DNA of 54,095 nucleotides from Acidobacteriota bacterium (GTDB taxonomy: Bacteria > Acidobacteriota > Terriglobia > Bryobacterales > Bryobacteraceae): the NCBI GenBank assembly GCA_025354525.1, contig JANXMS010000399.1:1-54095 (forward strand), in the 5' to 3' direction. The notes beneath the pieces are model-generated. The model was given only the letters and a program-made list of their open reading frames with translations. It was not told where the DNA came from and made no database searches. The position numbers were made by a program, and so were the translations under genes. Positions 1-8,358 of the stretch are shown here, piece after piece (within the stretch, counting starts at the first letter, position 1; every line of letters starts with the position of its first letter).

Positions 1-128
1 AAACGAGCGGAGGCTTCTTTCAAGAAAATTTCGTGGTCGGTGCCTTTGGGGACAACGGCCATGAGGGTAGCCGTATTGAGTCCATCGGGGCTCTGGATAC
101 GGAAGCGCTTAACATTCGTAATTGCCAT
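1..128 (-). CDS. Unknown protein, 5' part only (runs off window)
   Basis: This is an open frame of 42 codons that starts at ATG 128 and leaves the window at base 1. The protein begins MAITNVKRFRIQ and continues as a soluble, mixed-charge sequence without a signal peptide. I do not recognise the family. A -10-like box lies just upstream at 138-143 with no clear Shine-Dalgarno. The gene lies 22 nt downstream of the epimerase gene on the same strand, so it could also be read through from there. Confidence 0.6.
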   Translation of the reverse strand, partial: MAITNVKRFRIQSPDGLNTATLMAVVPKGTDHEIFLKEASAR

Positions 129-137
129 AACCTATCT

Positions 138-143
138 AGCATA
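138..143 (-). promoter_or_regulatory. Possible -10 box of a leaderless or short-leader transcript
   Basis: Read on the minus strand this is TATGCT, 9 nt before the ATG at 128. No convincing -35 or strong Shine-Dalgarno accompanies it. It is one of eight similarly placed TANNNT boxes in the window. Confidence 0.3.
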
Positions 144-150
144 GCATGCG

Positions 151-1047
151 CTACGGATAAATAGCGGCCAAGGCGGCAGGGAGTTGCGGAAATTGGAACG
201 GAAAGCCGGCTTTGAGGGCTGCTTGGGGTTTAACTCTCTGGGAAGCGAACAGCATTTGCGCCATTTCGCCGTAGGCGAGCTTGACGGCGAACTCCGGTGC
301 GGGCAGGAATGCCGGACGATGGAGGGCGGAGGCAAGTTCCCGGGTGAATTCGCGGTTCGTGACCGGGTTGGGGGCGACGCCGTTGAGGACCCCGGAGACG
401 GACTCGTTTTCGGCGGCGAATTGAATCATGCCGGCAATATCATCGACATGGATCCAACTCATCCACTGCTTGCCGCTGCCCAGGACGCCGCCGAGGCAGG
501 CGCGGAACAGTGGCGTCATCGATTGCAGGGCTCCGCCGTCGGGTGCAAGTACGATGCCGATGCGGATTTTGACCACGCGGAGGCCGTGTTCGATGGCGCG
601 GTCGGCTTCGGCTTCCCACGCGGTGCAGACGTCGGGTAAGAAGCCGGAGGCGGCTGGGGTGCCTTCGAGGAGGACTTCGTCGCCGCGATCGCCGTAGATA
701 CCCACGGCGGAGGCGCAGATGAGCGTCTTGGGGCGGTGGAGAAGCTTGCCGATGGCCGAGACGAGGTTTCTGGTGCCGATGACGCGGGAGTCCCGGATGC
801 TGGTTTTCGCTTCCGGGGTCCAGCGCTGGGCGACGGGTTCGCCCGCGAGGTGGATGATGACTTCGGAGCGCTGCAGGAGTTCCCGGCTGGGTTCGGCTGC
901 GGTCGGGTTCCAGTGGCCGAACTGAAAGAGTGGACTCAGTTCGGGGTTCTTGCGCCCCAGGATGATGACCGAGTGCTTATCCGGCGGGTAGATCTTCAGA
1001 AGGCGGCGGCCGATGAGGCCGGTAGCGCCGGAGATGGTTAGAAACAT
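151..1047 (-). CDS. TIGR01777-family epimerase (NAD(P)-binding SDR, YfcH/SulA-like)
   Basis: A 298-residue extended short-chain dehydrogenase of the TIGR01777 family, whose substrate is unknown. The N-terminus MFLTISGATGLIGRRL carries the Gly-rich Rossmann motif (GATGLIG). The family segment with HLAGEPVA and RW lies near residues 68-80, then SAVGIYGDRG near 115, and MSWIHVDD in the C-terminal half. ATG 1047 is chosen because it begins exactly at the Rossmann strand; a much longer frame upstream is only the antisense of the photolyase gene. The start overlaps the end of the class II photolyase gene by 10 nt, so the two are probably cotranscribed and translationally coupled. Length is normal for the family. 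Confidence 0.9.
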   Translation of the reverse strand: MFLTISGATGLIGRRLLKIYPPDKHSVIILGRKNPELSPLFQFGHWNPTAAEPSRELLQRSEVIIHLAGEPVAQRWTPEAKTSIRDSRVIGTRNLVSAIGKLLHRPKTLICASAVGIYGDRGDEVLLEGTPAASGFLPDVCTAWEAEADRAIEHGLRVVKIRIGIVLAPDGGALQSMTPLFRACLGGVLGSGKQWMSWIHVDDIAGMIQFAAENESVSGVLNGVAPNPVTNREFTRELASALHRPAFLPAPEFAVKLAYGEMAQMLFASQRVKPQAALKAGFPFQFPQLPAALAAIYP

Positions 1048-2465
1048 AACTGGGAAGCTCCCGGAGCCGCGTCGAGACCGGTGCGCTGGATCTGGGCGAT
1101 GTCGCGAAGGTAGGCGTCGACGTCGGTTTTTCTTTTCATGCCATCGAAGCCCATGAAGCGGACCATACCAAAGATGCTGCGTTCTTGCCAGGGTCGATCG
1201 TGGAGGCCGAAGCACCAGAGAACGCCGGTGTAGGTGTTCGGGTCGCGGCCATCGAGAGCGTAGATGTCGTGAATCTTGAGCATAGTGCGGAGTGCATCGG
1301 CATGAGTGGCGGACCACTCGATGATCTTCTTGCCCCAATACATCCGGTAGTAACCGTGGATCTTGCCGCGTAGGAGCATCTCTTGCTGGCAGGCGTTCCA
1401 GAGCGGGTCGTGTGTTTGGGCGGTAAGAAACTGCTCTTCAGTGTAAACATATTCGCGACGGTCGGGGGCATGTTTGGCCAAAGTCTTCTGGGCCCAGTCC
1501 GGAAGACACTCCAATTGATCGTAGTTTGGGGTGAAACGGGTGAAATTGAAGGCGAGTTCTCGGCGGACGATGAGCTCTTCGAGGAACTCGACGGCGATGA
1601 GTTTGTGCTCGGCGGCGTAGCCTTCGACGGCGAGGGCGACTTCAAGGGAGCTGATGATGCCGAAATGGAGATAGGGGGAGAGTTCGCTTGTGACGTGATT
1701 CGAGGGAGAGTTCTTGTCGCGGGCGTAGCGGGAGAGGCGGTCGACGAGAAAGCGTTGGAGGGCCAGTTCGGCGGCCGCGCGACCACCGGGGAAGGCGATG
1801 GAGGGCGCAATGGAATGGTCGATGGCGCAGGCGGCGACGAGGGAGGCGACGTTTTGGGTGGTGACGTGGGTGTGCCATTCCGGGCGAGAGGCGGAGAAAC
1901 GATGTTTGGGGCGCAGGGGGGGGACGGGTTCGAGATGATCGGGAAGCATGCGCTTCACTTTGGGGCGGATGGAGTAGGCGGCCCACTCGCGCTTTTCGTA
2001 TCGATTCATCGGAATGATGCAACTGGAATCGACGGCGTGATAGGCGAGGCCGAGCTTAGCCGGGACGGAGGAGTTGTGCCATAAGGCGATGAAGGTGGGG
2101 TAGTCGTCGGTGACGAGGAGGGCGGCGTGGGCGGCGAGTTGGTAGAGGACGTCGTTGGCGTCGGAGGGTTGTTGGCGGAGATAGAAGCAGTAGCCGATGC
2201 CGAGAGCTTCGAGGGCTAGTTGGGTCTCGGGGACTCCGGCGACGACAAAGGTGTGGATGCGGTCGTTGGCGTGGGGGTAGGTGCAGGTAAGGCCCTCGTA
2301 GAAGAGGACGGGTAGGCCCAGTTCGTTTGCCTTTTCGACGGCGTAGTAGAGGGCGTGGTTTGATTCGACCCGCCGGTTCATTTGGGACCAGTAGAGGACG
2401 TAGGCCGCGCCGGATAAGCGGACGGGGGCATCATTTAACGGTCGGACGCGATGTTCGAGGATCAC
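1038..2465 (-). CDS. phr: Class II CPD photolyase
   Basis: A deoxyribodipyrimidine photolyase that splits UV-induced cyclobutane pyrimidine dimers using FADH- and blue light. The 475-residue protein has the class II layout: N-terminal YVLYWSQMNRR followed by ESNHALYYAV (residues about 22-45), then a C-terminal helical FAD domain. The class II signature YYRMYWGKKIIEW lies near 375, followed by DGRDPNTYTGVLWCFGLHD. The frame opens at GTG 2465, and MILEHRVRPLNDAPVR matches the usual class II start; no closer ATG exists. It is divergent from the radical SAM gene with about 50 nt between starts. It overlaps the downstream epimerase gene by 10 nt. A second, unrelated photolyase-like system lies at 14.25-15.5 kb. 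Confidence 0.93.
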   Translation of the reverse strand: MILEHRVRPLNDAPVRLSGAAYVLYWSQMNRRVESNHALYYAVEKANELGLPVLFYEGLTCTYPHANDRIHTFVVAGVPETQLALEALGIGYCFYLRQQPSDANDVLYQLAAHAALLVTDDYPTFIALWHNSSVPAKLGLAYHAVDSSCIIPMNRYEKREWAAYSIRPKVKRMLPDHLEPVPPLRPKHRFSASRPEWHTHVTTQNVASLVAACAIDHSIAPSIAFPGGRAAAELALQRFLVDRLSRYARDKNSPSNHVTSELSPYLHFGIISSLEVALAVEGYAAEHKLIAVEFLEELIVRRELAFNFTRFTPNYDQLECLPDWAQKTLAKHAPDRREYVYTEEQFLTAQTHDPLWNACQQEMLLRGKIHGYYRMYWGKKIIEWSATHADALRTMLKIHDIYALDGRDPNTYTGVLWCFGLHDRPWQERSIFGMVRFMGFDGMKRKTDVDAYLRDIAQIQRTGLDAAPGASQLCF

Positions 2466-2514
2466 CCTGCAATAGATGCTTTGGATGCTTCGTGCGCTGC
2501 AATAATGGAAATTG

Positions 2515-3594
2515 ATGCGAATTTGGAATCGCGCGAAATTATTGGGTGCCTACTTAAGCGGCCAGGAGCGGGTGAACGCCCTGCCGGTGGAGTACATTGT
2601 CGAGACGACGGCGAAGTGCAACCTGTATTGTCCGATGTGTCCGCGCGAGACGCATAAGCAGCCGAAAGAAGATATGACCGGGGAGATTTTTGAGCGCCTG
2701 GTGGAGGAGGCGGGCCAGACCGGTGAGCATATGATGCTGATCGGGTTGGGTGAGCCGTTTCTGGATCCGAAGATCTACGAGCGGATTGAGTTTTGCGAGC
2801 GCCATCAGGTGTATACTCTGCTGTCGACGAATGGGACGCTGTTAGACGCCGAGGCGACGGAGCGGATTCTGGGAAGCACGCTGGAGCATCTTACGTTGAG
2901 CTTCGATGGGTCGACGAAAGAGAGTTTTGAGTTTTATCGCAAGGGTGCCAAGTTCGAGCGGGTTCGCGATAACTTCCTGCATTTCTGCAAGCGTAAACAC
3001 GAGACGAAGGCGAAGATTCAAGTGGTCGTGCAGATGGTTCGGATGGAGAAGAACTGGAACGAAGTGGACGACTTCATGCGGTTCTGGTCGGCGGTGCCGG
3101 GGGTGGATCAGGTGCGGGTGAAGGCGGACGAGACGAACCTGATGCGCCCGGAGGCGGGGCACGCGGCGGCGGATTGGGCTCACCCTTGCCACTACCTGTG
3201 GCGGGGGGCGATGTATGTGAAGCACAACGGGGATGTTTACCCGTGCTGCCAGAGCTACATGCTGGACGGGAAGCCGATGGGGAACATTGGCCGCGAGACC
3301 TTGCCGGAAATTTTCAACGCGCCCGAGATGCGGCGGATGCGACGGCTGCATACGCAGGGTAAGGCGGGCGAGATTGATATCTGCGCACGCTGTTGCACTA
3401 CGATTCCGCATCCATTGCTGGTGGCGGGGAGTTTGTTGTTTCACGGTAGGACGGTGCGAAAGTTGTTGCCGTTGGTTGAGCGGCTGGTCTACCTGACGAA
3501 GCTGCCGGGGCGGTGGTTGAAGCCACAGGCTCCGCTGCCGCCTAAGAACGGAGATGAGCTGGTACAGATTCGCGGGACCCGAGAATCGCGTTGA
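2515..3594 (+). CDS. Radical SAM protein with SPASM-like C-terminal Cys domain
   Basis: A 359-residue radical S-adenosylmethionine enzyme. The CxxxCxxC cluster motif is CNLYCPMC (Cys 35, 39, 42), followed by GLGEPFLDP (the GGEP equivalent) and LSTNGTLL. The C-terminal part has further cysteines in HPCHYLW, DVYPCCQS and ICARCC, as expected for an auxiliary SPASM/Twitch Fe-S cluster. The reaction is unknown; SPASM proteins modify peptides or act on small substrates. ATG 2515 is preferred over the TTG directly before it. The last 14 codons (3553-3594) lie in a 202-bp copy of the nuoM 3' end read in antisense, so the original C-terminus may have been replaced. No precursor peptide is obvious next to it. 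Confidence 0.85.
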   Translation: MRIWNRAKLLGAYLSGQERVNALPVEYIVETTAKCNLYCPMCPRETHKQPKEDMTGEIFERLVEEAGQTGEHMMLIGLGEPFLDPKIYERIEFCERHQVYTLLSTNGTLLDAEATERILGSTLEHLTLSFDGSTKESFEFYRKGAKFERVRDNFLHFCKRKHETKAKIQVVVQMVRMEKNWNEVDDFMRFWSAVPGVDQVRVKADETNLMRPEAGHAAADWAHPCHYLWRGAMYVKHNGDVYPCCQSYMLDGKPMGNIGRETLPEIFNAPEMRRMRRLHTQGKAGEIDICARCCTTIPHPLLVAGSLLFHGRTVRKLLPLVERLVYLTKLPGRWLKPQAPLPPKNGDELVQIRGTRESR

Positions 3595-3754
3595 CGGGTT
3601 GAGCGAACCATTGGTGTAACGGGCCGGGTTGGAGTCCGAGGCAGGAGATGCCGATGACGAAGGCGGCCATCATGACGATGTCGTGGAGACTGAGATCGTC
3701 TAGCTGGTAGAGCCAGATGGCGTACGCGCCGGTGAGGTGGATGTTGAGGATGGC
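3542..3754 (-). pseudogene. NuoM C-terminal fragment (decayed duplicate)
   Basis: Read on the minus strand, this encodes a degenerate copy of the last transmembrane region of the neighbouring NuoM. AYAIWLYQ, DLSLHDIVMM and LGLQPGPLHQWF correspond to AYVLWLYQ, DLSLREIVMM and LGLQPALLLHWF in the intact gene. The frame stays open through the fragment, but the nuoM stop codon is lost and the frame ends at 3542. No start codon with a ribosome site or membrane-domain body is present. It is either the leftover of a second tandem nuoM paralogue or a partial duplication; I consider it non-functional. Confidence 0.75.
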
Positions 3755-3989
3755 GATGAACTGGGTACAGACTAGCGGGACCGGAGAATTGTGTTGACGG
3801 GTTGGGTGAACCAATGGAGGAGTAAGGCGGGTTGGAGTCCGAGCCAGACGATGCTGATGACGAACGGGGTCATCATGACGATCTCGCGGAGGCTTAGATC
3901 GGCTAGGCCAGTTGGCTTCGTTTCGCCGAGCATGGTTCGCTGGTAGAGCCAGAGGACGTAGGCGGCACCGAGGAGGATGCCGAGGATGG
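3553..3989. repeat. Imperfect tandem duplication of the nuoM 3' end
   Basis: Two direct copies abut. The left copy is about 3553-3754 and the right copy about 3755-3989; the right one is the functional nuoM end. Both begin with GATGARCTGG-TACAGA and share long stretches such as TTGACGGGTTG and GGGTTGGAGTCCGAG. The left copy lacks an in-frame 33-nt segment (11 codons between WLYQ and the DLSL motif). The copies differ at many positions, so the duplication is not recent. Confidence 0.8.
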
Positions 3990-5208
3990 CACTGGCGGCC
4001 CAGAGCGGTGAAACTCCGTAGACGCCTTGAATGAGGACGACTTCGCCGACGAAGCCGTTCAGAGGGGGCATGCCCATGGAGCTTAAGATGGCCACGAGAA
4101 AGACGGCAGCGAAGATCGGCATCGACTTGCCGAGGCCCGTGTAGGCGGCAATAGCGCGGGAGCCATGGCGGTCGTAGGCGGCGCCGACGAGCAGGAAGAG
4201 CAGCGCGCTGGCGATGCCGTGGTTGACTTGCTGAAAGAGCGATCCGGCAAGGCCGTTAGGCGTGAAGGAGAAGATGCCGAGGGTGCAGAAGCCCATGTGG
4301 CTGATGGAGGAGTAGGCAATGAGGCGTTTCCAATCGGTCTGCATGAGGCAGACCAGGGCACCGTATAGGATGGCGACGACTGAAACGGCGGCGAGAAAGT
4401 CGGCGGATTCGCGGGCGGCGAGGGGAAAGAGGGGGAGGGAGAAGCGGAGGAGGCCGTAGGTGCCGAGCTTCAATAGAAGCGCGGCGAGCATGACGGAGCC
4501 CGCGGTGGGGGCTTCGGTGTGGGCGTCGGGGAGCCAAGTGTGAAAGGGAAACATCGGGATCTTGACGGCGAAGCCGACGAGGAAGAGCCAGAAGAGCCAG
4601 CGCTGGGCTTCGAGGGGCAGGGGTGTAGCGAGGAGCGCCGGGAGGGCGAAGGTCCGTTGCTGGGTGAGGAGAAAATGCTGGTGGTGGAGGGCGACGATTC
4701 CGATGAGCAGGAAGACGGAGCCGAGAACGGTGTAGACGAAGAACTTCATGGCGGCTTGGGGGGCGCGTTCGCCACCGTAGCCGGCGATGAGGAAATACAT
4801 GGGGATGAGAACTACCTCGAAACAAAGGAAGAAGAGGAAGAGGTCGAGGGAGACGAAGGTGCCGAGCAGGGCTGCTTCGAGGAGGAGGAACCAGGCGTAG
4901 AAGGCCTTGTCTTTGTTGGGGAGGAGGAGCGTAAGAAAGGAGATGCTGGTGGTAAGGAGGACGAAGGCGAAGCTGATGCCATCGACTCCGATGAGGTATT
5001 GGGCTCCGAGGGAAGGGATCCAAGGCGCTTGTTCGACCCATTGGAAACCCCGAGCGGGATCGAAGGAGGGGAGTAGGGAGAGGGACAGGGCGAGTTCAGC
5101 AGCCGCCACGACGGTGGCGACCAAGCGGGAGAGAGAAGCTGGGAGGAAGAGAACGAGGAGGAGACCGACAAGCGGCCCGGCCAGGAGGGCCGAGAGGGGA
5201 TGGTCCAT
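3772..5208 (-). CDS. nuoM: NADH-quinone oxidoreductase subunit M (complex I antiporter-like subunit)
   Basis: A polytopic inner-membrane protein of 478 residues, one of the antiporter-like proton-pumping subunits of respiratory complex I. The conserved glutamate region is FEVVLIPMYFLIAGYGG, followed by VKIPMFPFHTWLPDAHTEAP with the key lysine and by GSVMLAALLLKLGTYGLLRF. ATG 5208 (MDHPLSALLAG) is preferred because the first membrane helix follows directly; an in-frame ATG at 5256 would add 16 polar residues. No other nuo gene lies in the window, so this copy is an orphan. Its 3' end is tandemly duplicated downstream. It could be an extra NuoM or part of a related membrane complex. Confidence 0.88.
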   Translation of the reverse strand: MDHPLSALLAGPLVGLLLVLFLPASLSRLVATVVAAAELALSLSLLPSFDPARGFQWVEQAPWIPSLGAQYLIGVDGISFAFVLLTTSISFLTLLLPNKDKAFYAWFLLLEAALLGTFVSLDLFLFFLCFEVVLIPMYFLIAGYGGERAPQAAMKFFVYTVLGSVFLLIGIVALHHQHFLLTQQRTFALPALLATPLPLEAQRWLFWLFLVGFAVKIPMFPFHTWLPDAHTEAPTAGSVMLAALLLKLGTYGLLRFSLPLFPLAARESADFLAAVSVVAILYGALVCLMQTDWKRLIAYSSISHMGFCTLGIFSFTPNGLAGSLFQQVNHGIASALLFLLVGAAYDRHGSRAIAAYTGLGKSMPIFAAVFLVAILSSMGMPPLNGFVGEVVLIQGVYGVSPLWAASAILGILLGAAYVLWLYQRTMLGETKPTGLADLSLREIVMMTPFVISIVWLGLQPALLLHWFTQPVNTILRSR

Positions 5209-5276
5209 GGGGTAACTACTCAGTGTAGCTGGCCCGGCGGGGCAGGGTATTGCCATCGCCGGGCCAGCGCCGCGGA

Positions 5277-6986
5277 CTATTGGTAGTTAACGCCTTTGAA
5301 GTTCAGCGCGGTTTGGAGAAACAAGGCGAGGTCCAGGTTCGAGGCGGTGAAGCGGCTGGGCTCGCCCGCGACGCCTACGCCAATCTGGCCGGTGGGGACG
5401 AGGTCGCCGCCTGCTCCGGGAGCCGCCGTGTTGCGCGGCAGCGCTAGGAGTACGGAAGCGGGAACGGTGAAGCGGCCCGCGCCGCCTCGTTCGTAGCAGT
5501 AGAAGCCAGCGCCGGCCTTGTTGGCCCCATCGAAGGAGAAGCCGAAAATGAAGACCCTCGAGTTGGCACCCGCACCGCTCCATGTGATCTCCTGGCCATT
5601 GGCCCGATTGACATTGACGACGGCCGCTTCATTGCTCCAGGCGAAATTGCCAGGAATGGTCAACTGGGAGCGGAAACCGCCAACGGTTGCGCCCGCGCCG
5701 TTGTCGACGGTGAATGCACCGGCATCAAGAAACGGCCCCGAAGCGCCGGCCCCGGGCAAACCGGGAATACTCGGCAAGCCGGGGATGGAGGGGAGCCCCG
5801 TGGAGAAGGTGGCGAAGTAGGTACCGGTGGTGGCTTCCTTCAGGATTTCCCGAGTACCGGAGGGGCCGGTTACGTTCAGCTTGGGGCCGGCATCAAGGAG
5901 GGTACCGACGATGGGGTCAGCGGGCAGGCCGCTAGCTTGCTCGCCGCCAGTGAAGGTTAGGCAGGTGCCGGGGGGCAAGGAGTCATTCGCCGCGAATTGG
6001 GAGGCGGCGATCTGGGCGGCGTTGTAGCGATAGAACGAACCGGTACCGGCGTCGAGCTTGATTTCCTGCGTCCCGAGCGGGCCGAGCGAAAGCTTCGTCG
6101 AAATCCGAGAGAGGGCGACGTTACCGATGCTGAGGGTGCCACCGTTTGCCACTTTCTGCAGGTCGGCATCGGAGAAGGGAGTGCCGGCCGAGCAGAGGCC
6201 GCCGCGTTCGCTGATGGCGAGATAGGTGGAGTTGCTGACAACGTTGCCGATTTTGACGGTCAACGGAGTGTAGCAGCCAATAATACCGGCGGGGACGTCG
6301 AAGACGATCTGGTCAATCGCAGCGCAACAGCCGGAGCGACCGCGGTACCGGACGGTTGCCGGACGGTTGCCGACGAGGACTTCAACCCCGACGCTCAGTT
6401 CGCCGGGAGCGGCACCAGCGGCATCGTCACTGCTAATGGGGCCGAGGCCAGTCCCCCAAAGGGTGATGGTCTGGCCGGGCTTGGCGGAGTTTAGGATGGA
6501 GTTAATGGGTTGGTCGGTTTGCGAATTAAAATTCTGGGCGATGCCGGGTCCGCTGCCGCCTTGGTTTGAGGTGAAGATACCGAAGCTGGAGCGGACAATA
6601 TTGACCGCGAAGTTGGCGCTGGTCTGGCCGTTGAAACTGACGGTGAGTTGACCCGCGCCGATGGGGGTGTTCGACGGGATGATTGCGCCTACCTGAGTGG
6701 CGAGGCTGTAGGTCAGGATCAGGTCGACGGTAGTTCCACCGGAGGTGAGCTTGGCCGAGGTACCGCCGAGAGTGCTGGGCAGGGGAAAGCTCGTGGCTTG
6801 GGCAATGGCCGAGGGGCCAATGTTGCGGCCGAAGATGGCGATCATGGAGCCTTGGGCCAAACTGCCGTTGGGCAGGGCGGCAAGGGCATAACTAGCGGTG
6901 TTTAAGGCGCCGGTTACGACAGGTTGCGCCGCAGCGGCGGCAGCCAGAAGGCAAGCCATGCCGAGGAGAGGGAGTATGCGTCTCAT
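5277..6986 (-). CDS. Large secreted protein with Solibacter-type TIGR03437-like domains
   Basis: A 569-residue exported protein. The signal peptide MRRILPLLGMACLLAAAAAAQ is followed by a domain with GALNTASYALAALPNGS, AQGSMIAIFGRNIGP and FPLPSTLGGTSAKL. A second related part has QTITLWGTGLGPI. These phrases are typical of the extracellular beta-rich C-terminal modules common in Solibacter-type Acidobacteria (TIGR03437), whose function is unknown. A Gly-Leu-Pro repeat (GLPSIPGLPSIPGLPGAG) sits in the middle of the second half. Paired cysteines (for example CC near residue 224) suit an oxidising compartment. The start ATG 6986 has a -10-like box 8 nt upstream and no Shine-Dalgarno. It is probably cell-surface or periplasmic. 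Confidence 0.8.
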   Translation of the reverse strand: MRRILPLLGMACLLAAAAAAQPVVTGALNTASYALAALPNGSLAQGSMIAIFGRNIGPSAIAQATSFPLPSTLGGTSAKLTSGGTTVDLILTYSLATQVGAIIPSNTPIGAGQLTVSFNGQTSANFAVNIVRSSFGIFTSNQGGSGPGIAQNFNSQTDQPINSILNSAKPGQTITLWGTGLGPISSDDAAGAAPGELSVGVEVLVGNRPATVRYRGRSGCCAAIDQIVFDVPAGIIGCYTPLTVKIGNVVSNSTYLAISERGGLCSAGTPFSDADLQKVANGGTLSIGNVALSRISTKLSLGPLGTQEIKLDAGTGSFYRYNAAQIAASQFAANDSLPPGTCLTFTGGEQASGLPADPIVGTLLDAGPKLNVTGPSGTREILKEATTGTYFATFSTGLPSIPGLPSIPGLPGAGASGPFLDAGAFTVDNGAGATVGGFRSQLTIPGNFAWSNEAAVVNVNRANGQEITWSGAGANSRVFIFGFSFDGANKAGAGFYCYERGGAGRFTVPASVLLALPRNTAAPGAGGDLVPTGQIGVGVAGEPSRFTASNLDLALFLQTALNFKGVNYQ

Positions 6987-6994
6987 ATACGTCG

Positions 6995-7000
6995 ATCATA
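6995..7000 (-). promoter_or_regulatory. Possible -10 box of a leaderless transcript
   Basis: TATGAT on the minus strand, 8 nt before ATG 6986, with no Shine-Dalgarno in between. It is the best match to TATAAT of the series. Confidence 0.4.
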
Positions 7001-7008
7001 CGCCTAAG

Positions 7009-8358
7009 CTAGTCCTTTGGCGCAATTCCGAGTGCTTTCATTTTCCGATAAAGATGACTTCGTTCGAGTCCGAGTAGCTCAGCTGTGCGACTGACGTTAC
7101 CTTTGGCCTCATCCAGTTTCTTGAGTATGTACTCCCGCTCGGCGGCTTCGCGAACTTCCTGTAGACTGGAAAACGTTTCGACAGGGGCCCGACGGGAGCT
7201 TGGCAGCGGGACGTGGCGAGCGTCGATTTTTATCTGCGGGTTCATGATGACGATTCGCTCGATTAGGTTACGGAGTTCCCGCACGTTGCCGGGCCAGGCG
7301 TAGTTTTGGAGAAGGCCCATGGCGTCCGGCGAAAGCTCTTTCGGCTTACGGCCGTAGGCGGTGGTGAATTCGCGCAGAAAGTGTTGGGCGAGGAGCGGAA
7401 CATCTTCGACGCGGTGACGCAGCGGCGGAACGTAAAAAGGAATTACGTTGAGGCGATAGAACAGGTCTTCCCGGAAGTTGCCGCGGTCTATTTCTTGTTC
7501 CAACTGTTTGTTGGTGGCGGCCATGACGCGGCAATCGACTTGGATGCTGTCGTTGGCGCCAAGGGGTTCGACGCGTTGCTCGTCGAGGACGCGGAGCACC
7601 TTTGCTTGGGTGCGGAGACTCATGTCGCCTACTTCATCGAGGAAGAGCGATCCGCCGTCGGCCTTCTGGATTTTACCGATTTTGTCTTCACTGGCTCCGG
7701 CGAAGGAGCCGCGTCGATGGCCGAAGAGTTCACTTTCGATAAGGTCTTCGGGGATAGCGGCGCAGTTGACTTCGACGAAGGCTTCTTTTGCGCGCTGGCT
7801 GAGGGCGTGGATGGAATGAGCGACCAACTCTTTCCCGGTGCCACTTTCGCCGAAGATCAGGACGCGGCCGTTGGTGGCGGCCATGAGGCCGAGCTGCTGG
7901 CGGACGGCTTTCATGGGGACACTGTCGCCGATGATCGGGTAGCGGGTGGTTGATTCGGCGAGCCGGGAGAGTTCGCTGGCCATGCGGCGTTGTTGGATGG
8001 CGTTGCGGAGGACGACCAAAACCTTTTCGATGGTGAGCGGTTTTTCGAGGAAGTCGAAGGCTCCAAGTTTGGTCGCGCGAACGGCGGACTCGATGGTGGC
8101 GTGCCCGGAGATCATGACGACGGCGGGGCGGTCGACCTCTGGCCGCTCTTGAATACGGTTGAGAACCTCCATGCCATCAAGGCCGGGCATCCAAACGTCG
8201 AGTAAGACGCAGTCGAAAATCTGTTCAGCCAGCCGAGCGAGTCCGGCCTCGCCGCTGGCGACTGATTCGGTGATGTACCCTTCATCTTCCAGAACGGCAC
8301 AGAGTGTTTCCCGAATGCCGGGCTCGTCGTCAATGACCAAAATGTGGTGGCGCTTCAT
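7009..8358 (-). CDS. NtrC-family sigma-54 response regulator (NtrX-like)
   Basis: A 449-residue regulator with an N-terminal receiver (phosphoacceptor Asp54 in VLLDVWMPG, Lys106), a central AAA+ domain and a C-terminal Fis-type HTH (AKGNVSRTAELLGLERSHLYRK). Walker A is GESGTGKE at 170-177 and Walker B is LFLDEVGDM at 238-246. The loop that normally reads GAFTGA, and contacts sigma-54 through its threonine, reads GSFAGA at 217-222. The gene overlaps the upstream sensor kinase by 4 nt (ATGA), so the two form an operon. The variant loop may mean altered or lost sigma-54 contact; the rest of the ATPase looks intact. Targets are unknown. Confidence 0.92.
   Translation of the reverse strand: MKRHHILVIDDEPGIRETLCAVLEDEGYITESVASGEAGLARLAEQIFDCVLLDVWMPGLDGMEVLNRIQERPEVDRPAVVMISGHATIESAVRATKLGAFDFLEKPLTIEKVLVVLRNAIQQRRMASELSRLAESTTRYPIIGDSVPMKAVRQQLGLMAATNGRVLIFGESGTGKELVAHSIHALSQRAKEAFVEVNCAAIPEDLIESELFGHRRGSFAGASEDKIGKIQKADGGSLFLDEVGDMSLRTQAKVLRVLDEQRVEPLGANDSIQVDCRVMAATNKQLEQEIDRGNFREDLFYRLNVIPFYVPPLRHRVEDVPLLAQHFLREFTTAYGRKPKELSPDAMGLLQNYAWPGNVRELRNLIERIVIMNPQIKIDARHVPLPSSRRAPVETFSSLQEVREAAEREYILKKLDEAKGNVSRTAELLGLERSHLYRKMKALGIAPKD

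Noticed and set aside
1185-2084. Plus-strand frames opposite the class II photolyase
   Set aside because: Third-position GC bias keeps antisense frames open; none has a family motif or ribosome site.
4519-5076. Long Glu/Gly-rich plus-strand frame opposite nuoM
   Set aside because: It is the antisense of a clear membrane protein; the acidic composition is the mirror of its Leu/Phe/Ser-rich codons, and there is no ribosome site.
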